Positions 1-6,369 of a stretch of DNA of 15,565 bases are shown piece by piece (the stretch's first letter is position 1; the number at the start of each line of letters is the position of its first letter). Origin of the DNA: an uncultured Collinsella sp. (GTDB taxonomy: Bacteria; Actinomycetota; Coriobacteriia; Coriobacteriales; Coriobacteriaceae); NCBI GenBank assembly GCA_958421655.1, contig CATZMG010000055.1:1-15565 (forward strand), read 5' to 3'. The position numbers and the translations under genes are program-made. A model generated the notes under the pieces. That model was not told the origin of the DNA and made no database searches. It was given only the letters and a program-made list of their open reading frames with translations.

Positions 1-34
1 TGAGGACGAGGACGATTGGCGCAAGTACCTGTAA
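1..34 (+). CDS. 3' end of an unidentified gene (partial)
   Basis: The first 34 bases read as an open frame ending EDEDDWRKYL and a TAA stop at 32-34. The frame is followed 25 bases later by a strong intrinsic terminator, as expected for the end of a transcription unit. The tail is acidic, then ends in WRKYL; too little is present to name the protein. The call rests on frame, composition and terminator placement. Confidence 0.5.
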   Translation, partial: EDEDDWRKYL

Positions 35-59
35 TCGGTACGTGCTGACAGATAGGTCG

Positions 60-93
60 AGCCGACGGGAGAGGCTGCTTCCGTCGGCTTTTT
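60..93 (+). terminator. Intrinsic terminator of the upstream partial gene
   Basis: AGCCGACGG at 60-68 pairs with CCGTCGGCT at 81-89, a 9-bp GC-rich stem with a 12-base loop. It is followed directly by a T run reaching position 93. It separates the partial upstream gene from the esterase, whose ribosome site begins about 8 bases later. Confidence 0.9.
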
Positions 94-112
94 ACTGAGC
101 GAGGGGCTTACG

Positions 113-772
113 ATGAAAAACGTTCTATGCTTTGGCGACAGCAACACCTATGGTTACGATCCGGCGGGCATGCGCGACGGCACCGCGGTGCGCTATGCGC
201 AGGATGTGCGCTGGTGCGGCGTGGCCCAACGTGACTTAGGCGAGGGCTGGCATGTAATTGAAGAAGGCCTCAACGGCCGCACGACGGTACGCGACGACAT
301 GTGCCATCTGGACACCAATCTTAACGGCATCCGCGCACTTCCGATGCTGCTCGAGGCCCATAAGCCGCTGGACGCCATTGTGATCATGCTGGGCACCAAC
401 GACTGTAAGACGGTCTTTAACGTGACAGCTTCCGATATCGCCCGTGGCGCCATGGCGCTGATTCGCGCGGTGCGCGCATTTCCCTGGACCAATGCCGCAC
501 CCTGCCCGCGTATTCTGCTGATGGCGCCTATCAAGATCAAGCCGCAAATCGCCGATGTATATATGACCGATTTTGACGAGCGTTCCGTCGAGGCCTCGGA
601 GCATTTTGGTGAGTACTACGCACATGTGGCTGAGCAGTTTGGCTGCGACTTTTTGAATGCCGCCGACTTTGCCGAGCCGGGCGATATCGACTATCTGCAT
701 ATGATGCCCGAAAGCCACGAGAGCCTGGGTCACACCGTGGCGGCCAAGCTCCAAGAGATGCTCGGTGAGTAG
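113..772 (+). CDS. SGNH/GDSL-family esterase (arylesterase-like)
   Basis: A 219-residue serine hydrolase of the SGNH superfamily. Block I is FGDSN with nucleophile Ser10. Block II is the EGLNGRT stretch (51-57), block III is GTND (94-97), and block V is DYLH with Asp193 and His196 as the likely catalytic pair. The run VIEEGL, RTT, then LP, H.PLD, IMLGTND is the pattern of the Mycobacterium smegmatis arylesterase/acyltransferase (MsAcT) group, recalled from family knowledge. No signal peptide or membrane span is visible, so it is probably cytoplasmic. The start is set by GAGGGG just upstream. Natural substrate is unknown; small aryl or alkyl esters are likely. It stands alone after a terminator and converges on thiD. 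Confidence 0.88.
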   Translation: MKNVLCFGDSNTYGYDPAGMRDGTAVRYAQDVRWCGVAQRDLGEGWHVIEEGLNGRTTVRDDMCHLDTNLNGIRALPMLLEAHKPLDAIVIMLGTNDCKTVFNVTASDIARGAMALIRAVRAFPWTNAAPCPRILLMAPIKIKPQIADVYMTDFDERSVEASEHFGEYYAHVAEQFGCDFLNAADFAEPGDIDYLHMMPESHESLGHTVAAKLQEMLGE

Positions 773-778
773 CGCGAC

Positions 779-823
779 CCCAAACCACCGCAAAGGTGTC
801 TGTCCCCTTTGCGGTGGTTTGGG
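779..823. repeat. Perfect 18-bp inverted repeat between converging genes
   Basis: CCCAAACCACCGCAAAGG (779-796) is the exact reverse complement of 806-823, with a 9-base spacer. The hairpin sits 7 bases after the esterase stop and 9 bases before the thiD stop. Neither strand has a T tract after it, so it is not a textbook intrinsic terminator, although it could stop or protect both transcripts. The spacer-side string TGTCTGTCCCC resembles short palindromic elements seen dispersed in other bacteria (recall, not checked). Confidence 0.85.
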
Positions 824-832
824 CTGCGAATC

Positions 833-1663
833 TTAATACTGCCACATGTGATTGACGGGGCCGGAACCTTTGCCCATGTCAAAGCCGGCGGCGAGGGCGC
901 CCGTTAGGTAGGCCTTGCCGGCGTTGACGGCGTCGGCAAGATCCATGCCCTGAGCCAGCGCGCAGGCGATGGCGGACGAGAGCGTGCATCCGGTGCCGTG
1001 CGTGTTGTCGGTCTCGATGCGCTTGTGGCGGAACCACGTGGTGAGTGGATCTCCCAGATGGTTGCCCTCGTCATCGAGTGGCGCGGGTTCGGCCAGTACA
1101 TCGTTGGCCTCGTTGACAAGATGGCCACCCTTAACGAGGGATGCGCAACCAAAGCGGCGGGTGAGGAGCATGGCAGCATTTTGCTGCGTGCGCTCGGAGT
1201 CGACCTCGTAGTCGAGCAGGGCCATGGCCTCGGGAATATTGGGTGTGATAACCGTCGCTAGCGGGAACAGGCGGCGGGTGAGCGCCTCGGCGGCATCTTC
1301 GGCAATCAGCCGTGCGCCCGAGGTGGCTACCATGACGGGGTCGACGACCACGTTTGTCGCGTTCCAGGCGCTCAGGCGGTCGGCGATAACATCGATAATC
1401 TCGGCAGAGGAAACCATGCCAATCTTGACGGCGTTGGGGCGGATATCGTCAAAAACGGCATCGATCTGCGCCGCGACAATATCCGGGGAGATGTTCTGCA
1501 CGGCGGTGACGCCCAGGGTGTTCTGTGCGGTGATGGCGGTGATGGCCGTCTCGGCATACAGGCGGTGCGCCGTGATGGTCTTGATGTCGGCCTGAATGCC
1601 GGCGCCACCGCTGGAATCGGATCCTGCGATGGATAGAACGGCAGGTACCTTACTGCGATCCAT
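833..1663 (-). CDS. thiD: Hydroxymethylpyrimidine/phosphomethylpyrimidine kinase
   Basis: A 276-residue ribokinase-fold kinase that phosphorylates HMP to HMP-P and then HMP-PP, the pyrimidine precursor joined to the thiazole in thiamin synthesis. Family marks are SIAGSDSSGGAGIQAD (11-26), DPVMVATSG (108-116), KGGH (178-181) and the anion-hole/catalytic loop THGTGCTLSSA (221-231) with Cys226. Length matches stand-alone ThiD. The start is set by AAGGGAG at 1669-1675, 5 bases upstream. It is downstream of thiC on the same strand, 182 bases away, with a hairpin and a TATAAT box between them, so it may have its own promoter as well as readthrough from the riboswitch-controlled thiC message. ThiD of this size can also act on pyridoxal; that is family knowledge only. 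Confidence 0.95.
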   Translation of the reverse strand: MDRSKVPAVLSIAGSDSSGGAGIQADIKTITAHRLYAETAITAITAQNTLGVTAVQNISPDIVAAQIDAVFDDIRPNAVKIGMVSSAEIIDVIADRLSAWNATNVVVDPVMVATSGARLIAEDAAEALTRRLFPLATVITPNIPEAMALLDYEVDSERTQQNAAMLLTRRFGCASLVKGGHLVNEANDVLAEPAPLDDEGNHLGDPLTTWFRHKRIETDNTHGTGCTLSSAIACALAQGMDLADAVNAGKAYLTGALAAGFDMGKGSGPVNHMWQY

Positions 1664-1709
1664 GTTCGCTCCCTTGTTCGGTCGGAATCAAATGGGTCTA
1701 TAAGCCAGC

Positions 1710-1715
1710 ATTATA
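1710..1715 (-). promoter_or_regulatory. Candidate -10 box for thiD
   Basis: On the - strand this reads TATAAT, the exact sigma-A consensus, about 46 bases upstream of the thiD start codon. No good -35 box is visible at 16-18 bases because the thiC hairpin occupies that place, so the promoter may be weak or need help. Confidence 0.45.
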
Positions 1716-1720
1716 AAGAT

Positions 1721-1750
1721 GCCCGGGCCGACTCTATGTCGAACCCGGGC
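1721..1750 (-). terminator. Hairpin after thiC, probable terminator
   Basis: GCCCGGG and CCCGGGC (1744-1750 and 1721-1727) form the outer stem and CGAC/GTCG extends it inward around a 5-base loop. On the - strand it is followed by ATCTTTATAAT, moderately T-rich. It lies 95 bases past the thiC stop and before thiD, so it would reduce readthrough into thiD. Confidence 0.6.
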
Positions 1751-1845
1751 GGGCGATGCAATCTTTACGCAAATGCAAGCAAATGTTCACACGTCAACAA
1801 TTGACAGGCACCAGCTCGCCGCCAGAAGCGGCCGCGGCGACAGGG

Positions 1846-3180
1846 CTAGTCCTCCATGCCGAGGTCGATCGTGGTGCCCTCGAAGATCTTGTTGACGGTG
1901 CGGACGGCACACATCTTGCCACACATGGTGCAAGTGCCCTCGGTGGCGGCGGGGGACTCCTCGTAGCGCTTCTTGCCTGTAACCGGGTCGAGCGCGCACT
2001 TCCACATGGCGTCCCAGTCGAGCTTGCGGCGTGCCTGGCCCATCTTGTCGTCCATGTCGCGGGCGTGGGGCACCTTTTTGGCGATGTCGGCGGCGTGTGC
2101 GGCGATCTTGGTGGCCATGAGGCCGTCGAGCACATCCTGGGCGTTGGGCAGGCATAGGTGCTCTGCCGGTGTCACGTAGCACAGGAAATCGGCACCGGAG
2201 CTGGCGGAGATGGCGCCGCCGATGGCAGCGGTGATGTGGTCGTAACCCACGCCGATATCGGTCACCAGCGGCCCGAGCACATAGAACGGAGCATTGTGGC
2301 ACAGGCGCTTCTGCAGTTTCATGTTGGCGGCGATCTCGTCGAGCGCCATGTGACCCGGGCCCTCGACCATGACCTGGACGCCGGCGGCCCAAGCGCGCTT
2401 GCACAGCTTGCCCAGCTCGATCATCTCAGCGGTCTCGGTGGCGTCGTTGGAGTCGTAGAGGCAGCCCGGGCGGCAGGAGTCGCCGAGTGAAATCGTCACG
2501 TCGTACTCGTGGCAAATCTCGAGCAACTCGTCGTAGAACTCATAGAACGGGTTCTCGTTACCGGTGACCTCCATCCAGCCAAACAGCAGTGAGCCGCCGC
2601 GGCTCACGATGTTCATCAGGCGGCCGGTCTCCTTAAAGGTCTTGGTGACCGACTTGTTGATGCCGCAGTGAATGGTCATAAAGTCCACGCCGTCCTCGGC
2701 ATGCGCGCGCACGACTTCGAACAGGTCGTCCTTGGTGAGCTTGACCAGCGGCTTTTCCATGTAGCCGATGGCGTCGTACATGGGGACGGTGCCTACCATG
2801 AGCGGCGTCTCGTCGATGAGCTGCTGGCGGAACTGGCGCGTCTTGCCCGAGTTGGAGAGGTCCATGATGGCGTCGGCGCCAAAGTCCTCGGCGATCTTGA
2901 CCTTCTTCCATTCCTCGGCGGCATCGGCCTTGTCGCCCGAGATGCCCAAGTTCACGTTGACCTTGGTGGATAGGCCCTCACCGACGCCAAAGGCGCGCAT
3001 GCCCTTTTTGATGTGCACAATATTGGCGGGAATGGCGATGCGGCCGTCGGCCACGCGCTCGCGGATGTACTCGGGGTCGCGATGCTCGCGCTCGGCGACT
3101 TCCTTCATCTGCGGCGTGATCTGCCCGGCACGGGCGAAGTCGATTTGCGTGACGAGCTTGGGCTCGGTCTGTGTGCTCAT
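1846..3180 (-). CDS. thiC: Phosphomethylpyrimidine synthase (HMP-P synthase)
   Basis: A radical-SAM enzyme that rearranges aminoimidazole ribotide into HMP-P, the first committed pyrimidine step of thiamin synthesis. At 444 residues it is the short form lacking the long N-terminal extension of enterobacterial ThiC. Recognisable blocks are NVNLGISGD (75-83), MDLSNSGKTRQFR (106-118), HCGI (171-174), SLGDSCRPGC (231-240), VEGPGHM (272-278), GPLVTDIGVGYDHITAAIGG (303-322) and YVTPAEHL (335-342). The C-terminal 4Fe-4S ligands are Cys417, Cys420 and Cys424. The start at 3180 is chosen because AAGGGAG lies 8 bases upstream; an ATG 24 bases further out falls inside the riboswitch. It is controlled by the TPP riboswitch and divergent from a membrane protein gene. 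Confidence 0.97.
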   Translation of the reverse strand: MSTQTEPKLVTQIDFARAGQITPQMKEVAEREHRDPEYIRERVADGRIAIPANIVHIKKGMRAFGVGEGLSTKVNVNLGISGDKADAAEEWKKVKIAEDFGADAIMDLSNSGKTRQFRQQLIDETPLMVGTVPMYDAIGYMEKPLVKLTKDDLFEVVRAHAEDGVDFMTIHCGINKSVTKTFKETGRLMNIVSRGGSLLFGWMEVTGNENPFYEFYDELLEICHEYDVTISLGDSCRPGCLYDSNDATETAEMIELGKLCKRAWAAGVQVMVEGPGHMALDEIAANMKLQKRLCHNAPFYVLGPLVTDIGVGYDHITAAIGGAISASSGADFLCYVTPAEHLCLPNAQDVLDGLMATKIAAHAADIAKKVPHARDMDDKMGQARRKLDWDAMWKCALDPVTGKKRYEESPAATEGTCTMCGKMCAVRTVNKIFEGTTIDLGMED

Positions 3181-3188
3181 TGGCACGG

Positions 3189-3285
3189 CTCCCTTCGTTG
3201 GCATTACCCATATCAGGTTTGCGGGTCAGGGCGGGCGCGCCCAATCTCAGCCTGCCGTCTTGTCCCGCAAGCTCCCCGTTATGTC
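3189..3285 (-). promoter_or_regulatory. TPP riboswitch (THI element) of thiC
   Basis: Read on the - strand, the stretch contains ACGGGGAGC, then GGCTGAGAT, then ACCTGATATGGGTAATGCCA followed by ACGAAGGGAG. These are the conserved TPP aptamer blocks (GGGG.GC, CUGAGA, ACCUGAU...GGNUAAUNCCA, CGNAGGGA). The final AAGGGAG is also the thiC ribosome site, and no intrinsic terminator lies between aptamer and start codon. Control is therefore probably at translation initiation: TPP binding would sequester the ribosome site. Confidence 0.93.
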
Positions 3286-3294
3286 ATGGGCTCA

Positions 3295-3325
3295 AGTATA
3301 GCCTGAATGGGTACGATTGGGCCAA
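3295..3325 (-). promoter_or_regulatory. Candidate thiC promoter
   Basis: On the - strand TATACT (3295-3300) is a good -10 box, with TTGGCC (3320-3325) as a possible -35 at 19 bases. Transcription would start just ahead of the TPP aptamer. The spacing is longer than ideal. Confidence 0.5.
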
Positions 3326-3350
3326 CGAGCGTGCCTGTGGGGAGGCGTAC

Positions 3351-3866
3351 ATGGAAGACAAGCATCTATATCGAGAGACACAATGGGACATATCGGCCGA
3401 GGAGGGCCGTGCGCACCATGGGTTGGTCGCGATTGGCTTTGCGGTGCTTGCCGTGCTGGTGATTGCCTTTTGTATTTGGACGTTTGGCGGTCGCGGCGGC
3501 GCTGCCTGGGAGTTCGAGGCCGACGATGCCCTGCCGATCATGACGGTGAAGGTCGCTGGCGGTAACACGGTGGCCGCACCGGGCGACTACTGGTATCCGC
3601 GCGACGAGTTTGTGCAGCTGCAGTTGAGCGGCGGGTCTATTCCGGGTGAAGAAATCGAACGCGTGACGTTTGATGAGGCACTCAAAACACTCACGGTGAA
3701 GCTCAAAGATCAGGGCGATGTGCCTACGACCATGGATATCGCTCTGACGGAGTGGCGTCTGGAACCTCCGTCGGGCGTTACGGTATCCGACGTAGAGCAC
3801 GTTAAGATTACCTACCAAGATGGCTCGACGAGCGAGATTGCAAAGGCCGATGGCTTGGCGGAGTAA
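3351..3866 (+). CDS. Single-span membrane protein, unknown function
   Basis: A 171-residue protein that I do not recognise as a named family. A polar N-terminus of about 23 residues (inside) is followed by one hydrophobic span at roughly 24-45 (LVAIGFAVLAVLVIAFCIW) and a Gly-Arg-rich turn. An acidic, mostly beta-like domain of about 120 residues probably lies outside. The span is not followed by a signal-peptidase motif, so it looks anchored rather than secreted. GGGGAGG 5 bases before ATG 3351 sets the start; the open frame runs further upstream but only through the thiC riboswitch region. It is divergent from thiC and ends 23 bases before the yaaA stop. Nothing in the context suggests a role. 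Confidence 0.75.
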   Translation: MEDKHLYRETQWDISAEEGRAHHGLVAIGFAVLAVLVIAFCIWTFGGRGGAAWEFEADDALPIMTVKVAGGNTVAAPGDYWYPRDEFVQLQLSGGSIPGEEIERVTFDEALKTLTVKLKDQGDVPTTMDIALTEWRLEPPSGVTVSDVEHVKITYQDGSTSEIAKADGLAE

Positions 3867-3889
3867 TGGGGTGTTTGGAAACGGCGGGC

Positions 3890-4699
3890 CTATTGTGCCT
3901 GCGCGTTCATGAAAACCAGGGTGTTTTTGTCTGAAAGCTCGGGGATGTGCCGATAGCCGATGTTGAATGCGGTAAGTTCGCTTGCATCCTCGAGCTTGTT
4001 TTCTGCCATCCACCGCACCATGGAGCCGCGCGCCTTTTTGCTGGCGGTCGACCGTTGGATGGGCTTCCCGTTGCGGATACCCTCGCCAAAGAGACACGTG
4101 ATGACCGTGACGTCGGTGGTGAGGCGGGTCAGAACGGCTTTGGCGTATTCCACGCTTGCAAGGTTGACGATCGTAGCGTTGGAGTCTGCCGGAGCGATAG
4201 CCCGTGCGAGCCTGTCGCCCCAAAACGCGTAGAGGTCTTGGGCATCGTCAACGGCGAGCTTCGCGCCCATCTCCAGTCGATACGGTTCGACGGCATGGAA
4301 GGGACGAACGCACCCGTAGAGGCCGGAGAGGATCCAAAGATGGTCTTGCAGCCATGTGAGCTGCGCGGAATCCATCACCTCGGGCGCCATGCTCTGGTAC
4401 TGAATGCCGTGATAGGACATGATGGCAGGGGAGATGCGGCGCGCGATACCGGAATCGGCAAGATTGCCGTTTCCCAAGATGGGCTTGAACTCATGCAAAA
4501 TGTCGAGACAAAGGGCCAGCAGCTTGTCGCTGACGTTCCACAGAGCTTGTAGGCCGCTGTCGCCTTCGGTTCGTTCGATGTCCAAGAGCGCATGGTGCAG
4601 CTGGGCGGTCTCGCGCGCAAAGGGCGGAATCCCCTGAACTTCAAAAGCATCTTGTGCCGCGCGCATTTGCTTGGCGGGCGAAACGATGACCTGCAGCAT
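3890..4699 (-). CDS. yaaA: YaaA/UPF0246 family peroxide-stress protein
   Basis: A 269-residue DUF328 protein. Family marks are the N-terminal VIVSPAKQM (4-12), then LSGLYGCVRPF, the block EPYRLEMGAKL, YAFWGD, NLASVEYAKAV and the C-terminal KKARGSMVRWM. In E. coli YaaA lowers free iron and limits DNA damage under hydrogen peroxide stress and is a DNA-binding protein; the role here is by family. The start at 4699 is chosen because AGGAG lies just upstream and the protein then begins at the conserved MLQVIVSPAK; a longer frame would run through the palindrome at 4726-4788. It lies downstream of the M18 peptidase on the same strand behind a terminator-like hairpin. No clear promoter of its own is visible. 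Confidence 0.92.
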   Translation of the reverse strand: MLQVIVSPAKQMRAAQDAFEVQGIPPFARETAQLHHALLDIERTEGDSGLQALWNVSDKLLALCLDILHEFKPILGNGNLADSGIARRISPAIMSYHGIQYQSMAPEVMDSAQLTWLQDHLWILSGLYGCVRPFHAVEPYRLEMGAKLAVDDAQDLYAFWGDRLARAIAPADSNATIVNLASVEYAKAVLTRLTTDVTVITCLFGEGIRNGKPIQRSTASKKARGSMVRWMAENKLEDASELTAFNIGYRHIPELSDKNTLVFMNAQAQ

Positions 4700-4714
4700 G
4701 GACTCTCCTCTGCC

Positions 4715-4788
4715 AAAAAAAGGAGTTGCGGTGGAATACGGTCTGTTTGGGCTATTGAAAGACCAAATCAATCCGTATTCCACCGCAA
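4715..4788 (-). terminator. Long hairpin with T tract after the M18 peptidase
   Basis: TTGCGGTGGAATACGG (4726-4741) is perfectly repeated in inverse at 4773-4788. GTTTGG/CCAAAT adds a second inner stem around a 12-base loop. On the - strand the stem is followed by CTCC and seven T (4715-4721). It lies 17 bases past the peptidase stop and only about 15 bases before the yaaA start codon, so its T tract abuts the yaaA ribosome site. Confidence 0.75.
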
Positions 4789-4805
4789 GTTATGGGTGGG
4801 GTGGA

Positions 4806-6203
4806 TTAGGCGCGCTCGAGGAAGGCTTTGTAGCCGCGGTAGGCCTCGTAGATATCGGCCTTGTTGGCGACCTCCCACAGGGCGTGCATGGACAGGACGG
4901 CAACGCCGGAGTCGATGACGTTCATGCCATACTTGGCCATGATGTAGGCGATGGTGCCGCCACCGCCCGCGTTGACGCGACCGAGCTCACAGGTCTGGAA
5001 GTCCACGCCGGCCTCGTCCATGATGTCGCGGACGAGGGCCACGTACTCGGCATCGGCGTCGTTGGAACCGCCCTTGCCGCGGCTGCCCGTGTACTTGTTA
5101 AAGCACAGGCCGCGACCCATAAAGGCGGCGTTCTTCGTCTCGAACTTGCCGGCATAGCCCGGGTCGAAGCCGGCGGACACGTCAGAGGAGAGCATACGGC
5201 TGCGGGCGAGCGCGCGGCGCAGGGCCAGCGGGCTATCCTCGCCGGCGAGCGTCATGATCTCGGCGACGGTGTTCTCGAAGAAGCGGCTCGTCATACCGGT
5301 GGCACCCACGGAGCCGATCTCCTCCTTATCGACGATGAGCGTGATGCTCGTGCGCTCCACGTTGGCGACGTCGATCTGGGCGAGCATGGACGGATAGGCG
5401 CAGACGCGGTCGTCGTGGCCATAGCCCAAAATCATGGAGCGGTCGAGGCCCATGTCGCGGGCGGGACCGGCGGGCACGACCTCGATCTCGGCGGAGAGGA
5501 AGTCCTCCTCCTCGACGTCGTACTGCTCCTTGAGGATGTCCAGGAACATCTGCTTGACGGGCTCCTTAGGAGCGTCCTTGTCGTCTTCATCGAACTTGAC
5601 GGGACGGCCGCCCACGATCACGTCGAGGATCTCGGCGTCGACGGCGTCCTTGGCGGGCTTGGACATCTGCTCGCTCGAGAGGTGGATCAGCAGGTCGGAG
5701 ATGGTAAAGACCGGATCGTCTGCCTTGTCGCCGATGTTGATGTCGACGGTGGTACCGTCCTTTTTGCAGATGACGCCCACGAGTGCAAGCGGGGAGGCCA
5801 CCCAGTGGTAGCTCTTGACGCCGCCGTAGTAGTGCGTGTCGAGGTAGGCCATGTCGCCGGCCTCGAAGGCGGGATTCTGCTTAAGGTCCAGGCGCGGCGA
5901 GTCCACGTGAGCACCCAGGATGTTAAAGCCCTGCTCGAGCGGGGCGGTGCCCAGGTTGACGAGCATGAGGTCTTTGCCGTGATTGGCGGCGTACACCTTG
6001 TCGCCGGCCTTGAGCGTGCGGCCCTCGGCAATCACGGTCTCCAAGTCGACGTAGCCCGCCTCCTCGGCCATCTTGATGCCGGTCTTGACGCACAGGCGCT
6101 CGGTCTTATTCTCGCTCAAAAACTGCTTATAGCCGCGGCAAAGCTCCTCGAGTTCCTCGACTTGCTGTGGCGTGTACTTTTTCCATGCGCAGGGACGCTC
6201 CAT
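4806..6203 (-). CDS. M18-family aminopeptidase
   Basis: A 465-residue cytoplasmic zinc aminopeptidase of the aspartyl aminopeptidase/aminopeptidase I family, which removes N-terminal residues from peptides. Likely metal and catalytic residues are His99 (GAHVDSPR), Asp264 or Asp265 (GYGHDDRVCAYPS), the Glu294-Glu295 pair (VDKEEIGS), Asp341 (SSDVSAGFDP) and His440 (SMHALWE). KYTGSRGKGGSNDADAEY (370-387) is also typical. An acidic, lysine-rich insert lies near 203-236. The start at 6203 is set by AAAGGAG at 6212-6218, 8 bases upstream. It is divergent from polA. Substrate preference (acidic versus broad neutral) cannot be read with confidence, so no symbol is given. Confidence 0.93.
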   Translation of the reverse strand: MERPCAWKKYTPQQVEELEELCRGYKQFLSENKTERLCVKTGIKMAEEAGYVDLETVIAEGRTLKAGDKVYAANHGKDLMLVNLGTAPLEQGFNILGAHVDSPRLDLKQNPAFEAGDMAYLDTHYYGGVKSYHWVASPLALVGVICKKDGTTVDINIGDKADDPVFTISDLLIHLSSEQMSKPAKDAVDAEILDVIVGGRPVKFDEDDKDAPKEPVKQMFLDILKEQYDVEEEDFLSAEIEVVPAGPARDMGLDRSMILGYGHDDRVCAYPSMLAQIDVANVERTSITLIVDKEEIGSVGATGMTSRFFENTVAEIMTLAGEDSPLALRRALARSRMLSSDVSAGFDPGYAGKFETKNAAFMGRGLCFNKYTGSRGKGGSNDADAEYVALVRDIMDEAGVDFQTCELGRVNAGGGGTIAYIMAKYGMNVIDSGVAVLSMHALWEVANKADIYEAYRGYKAFLERA

Positions 6204-6369
6204 GATGCAGGCTCCTTTCGGATCGATCGTGCTGGTTGATGTACCGTGAGCCATCGTATCACGCGCGGGCCCGCGGCGGCAGGGAAGCCTGATGTGCGGT
6301 GGCCGCGGGGCGGGGAGCGTGTAAACTGGTGTGAGCAAACCGTGCCCAGCCCAAAGCGAGGTATTCAAT

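Noticed and set aside
3181..3204. Upstream ATG start for thiC at 3204
   Set aside because: It lies within the conserved 3' part of the TPP aptamer (TAATGCCA), and AAGGGAG is correctly spaced for 3180.
4671..6239. Long + strand open frame (522 codons) across the M18 peptidase
   Set aside because: It is the antisense of a clearly recognised peptidase; the translation is low in complexity and rich in Val, Gly, His and Asp, as expected for a mirror frame in GC-rich coding DNA.
6264..6275. Palindrome CGCGGGCCCGCG between the peptidase and polA
   Set aside because: A 12-base GC palindrome in GC-rich DNA can easily arise by chance, and no clear promoter lies beside it.
6331..6369. GTG start for polA at 6331
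   Set aside because: It would add 13 residues not typical of PolA and would nearly coincide with the transcription start; ATG 6370 has a ribosome site at the right distance.
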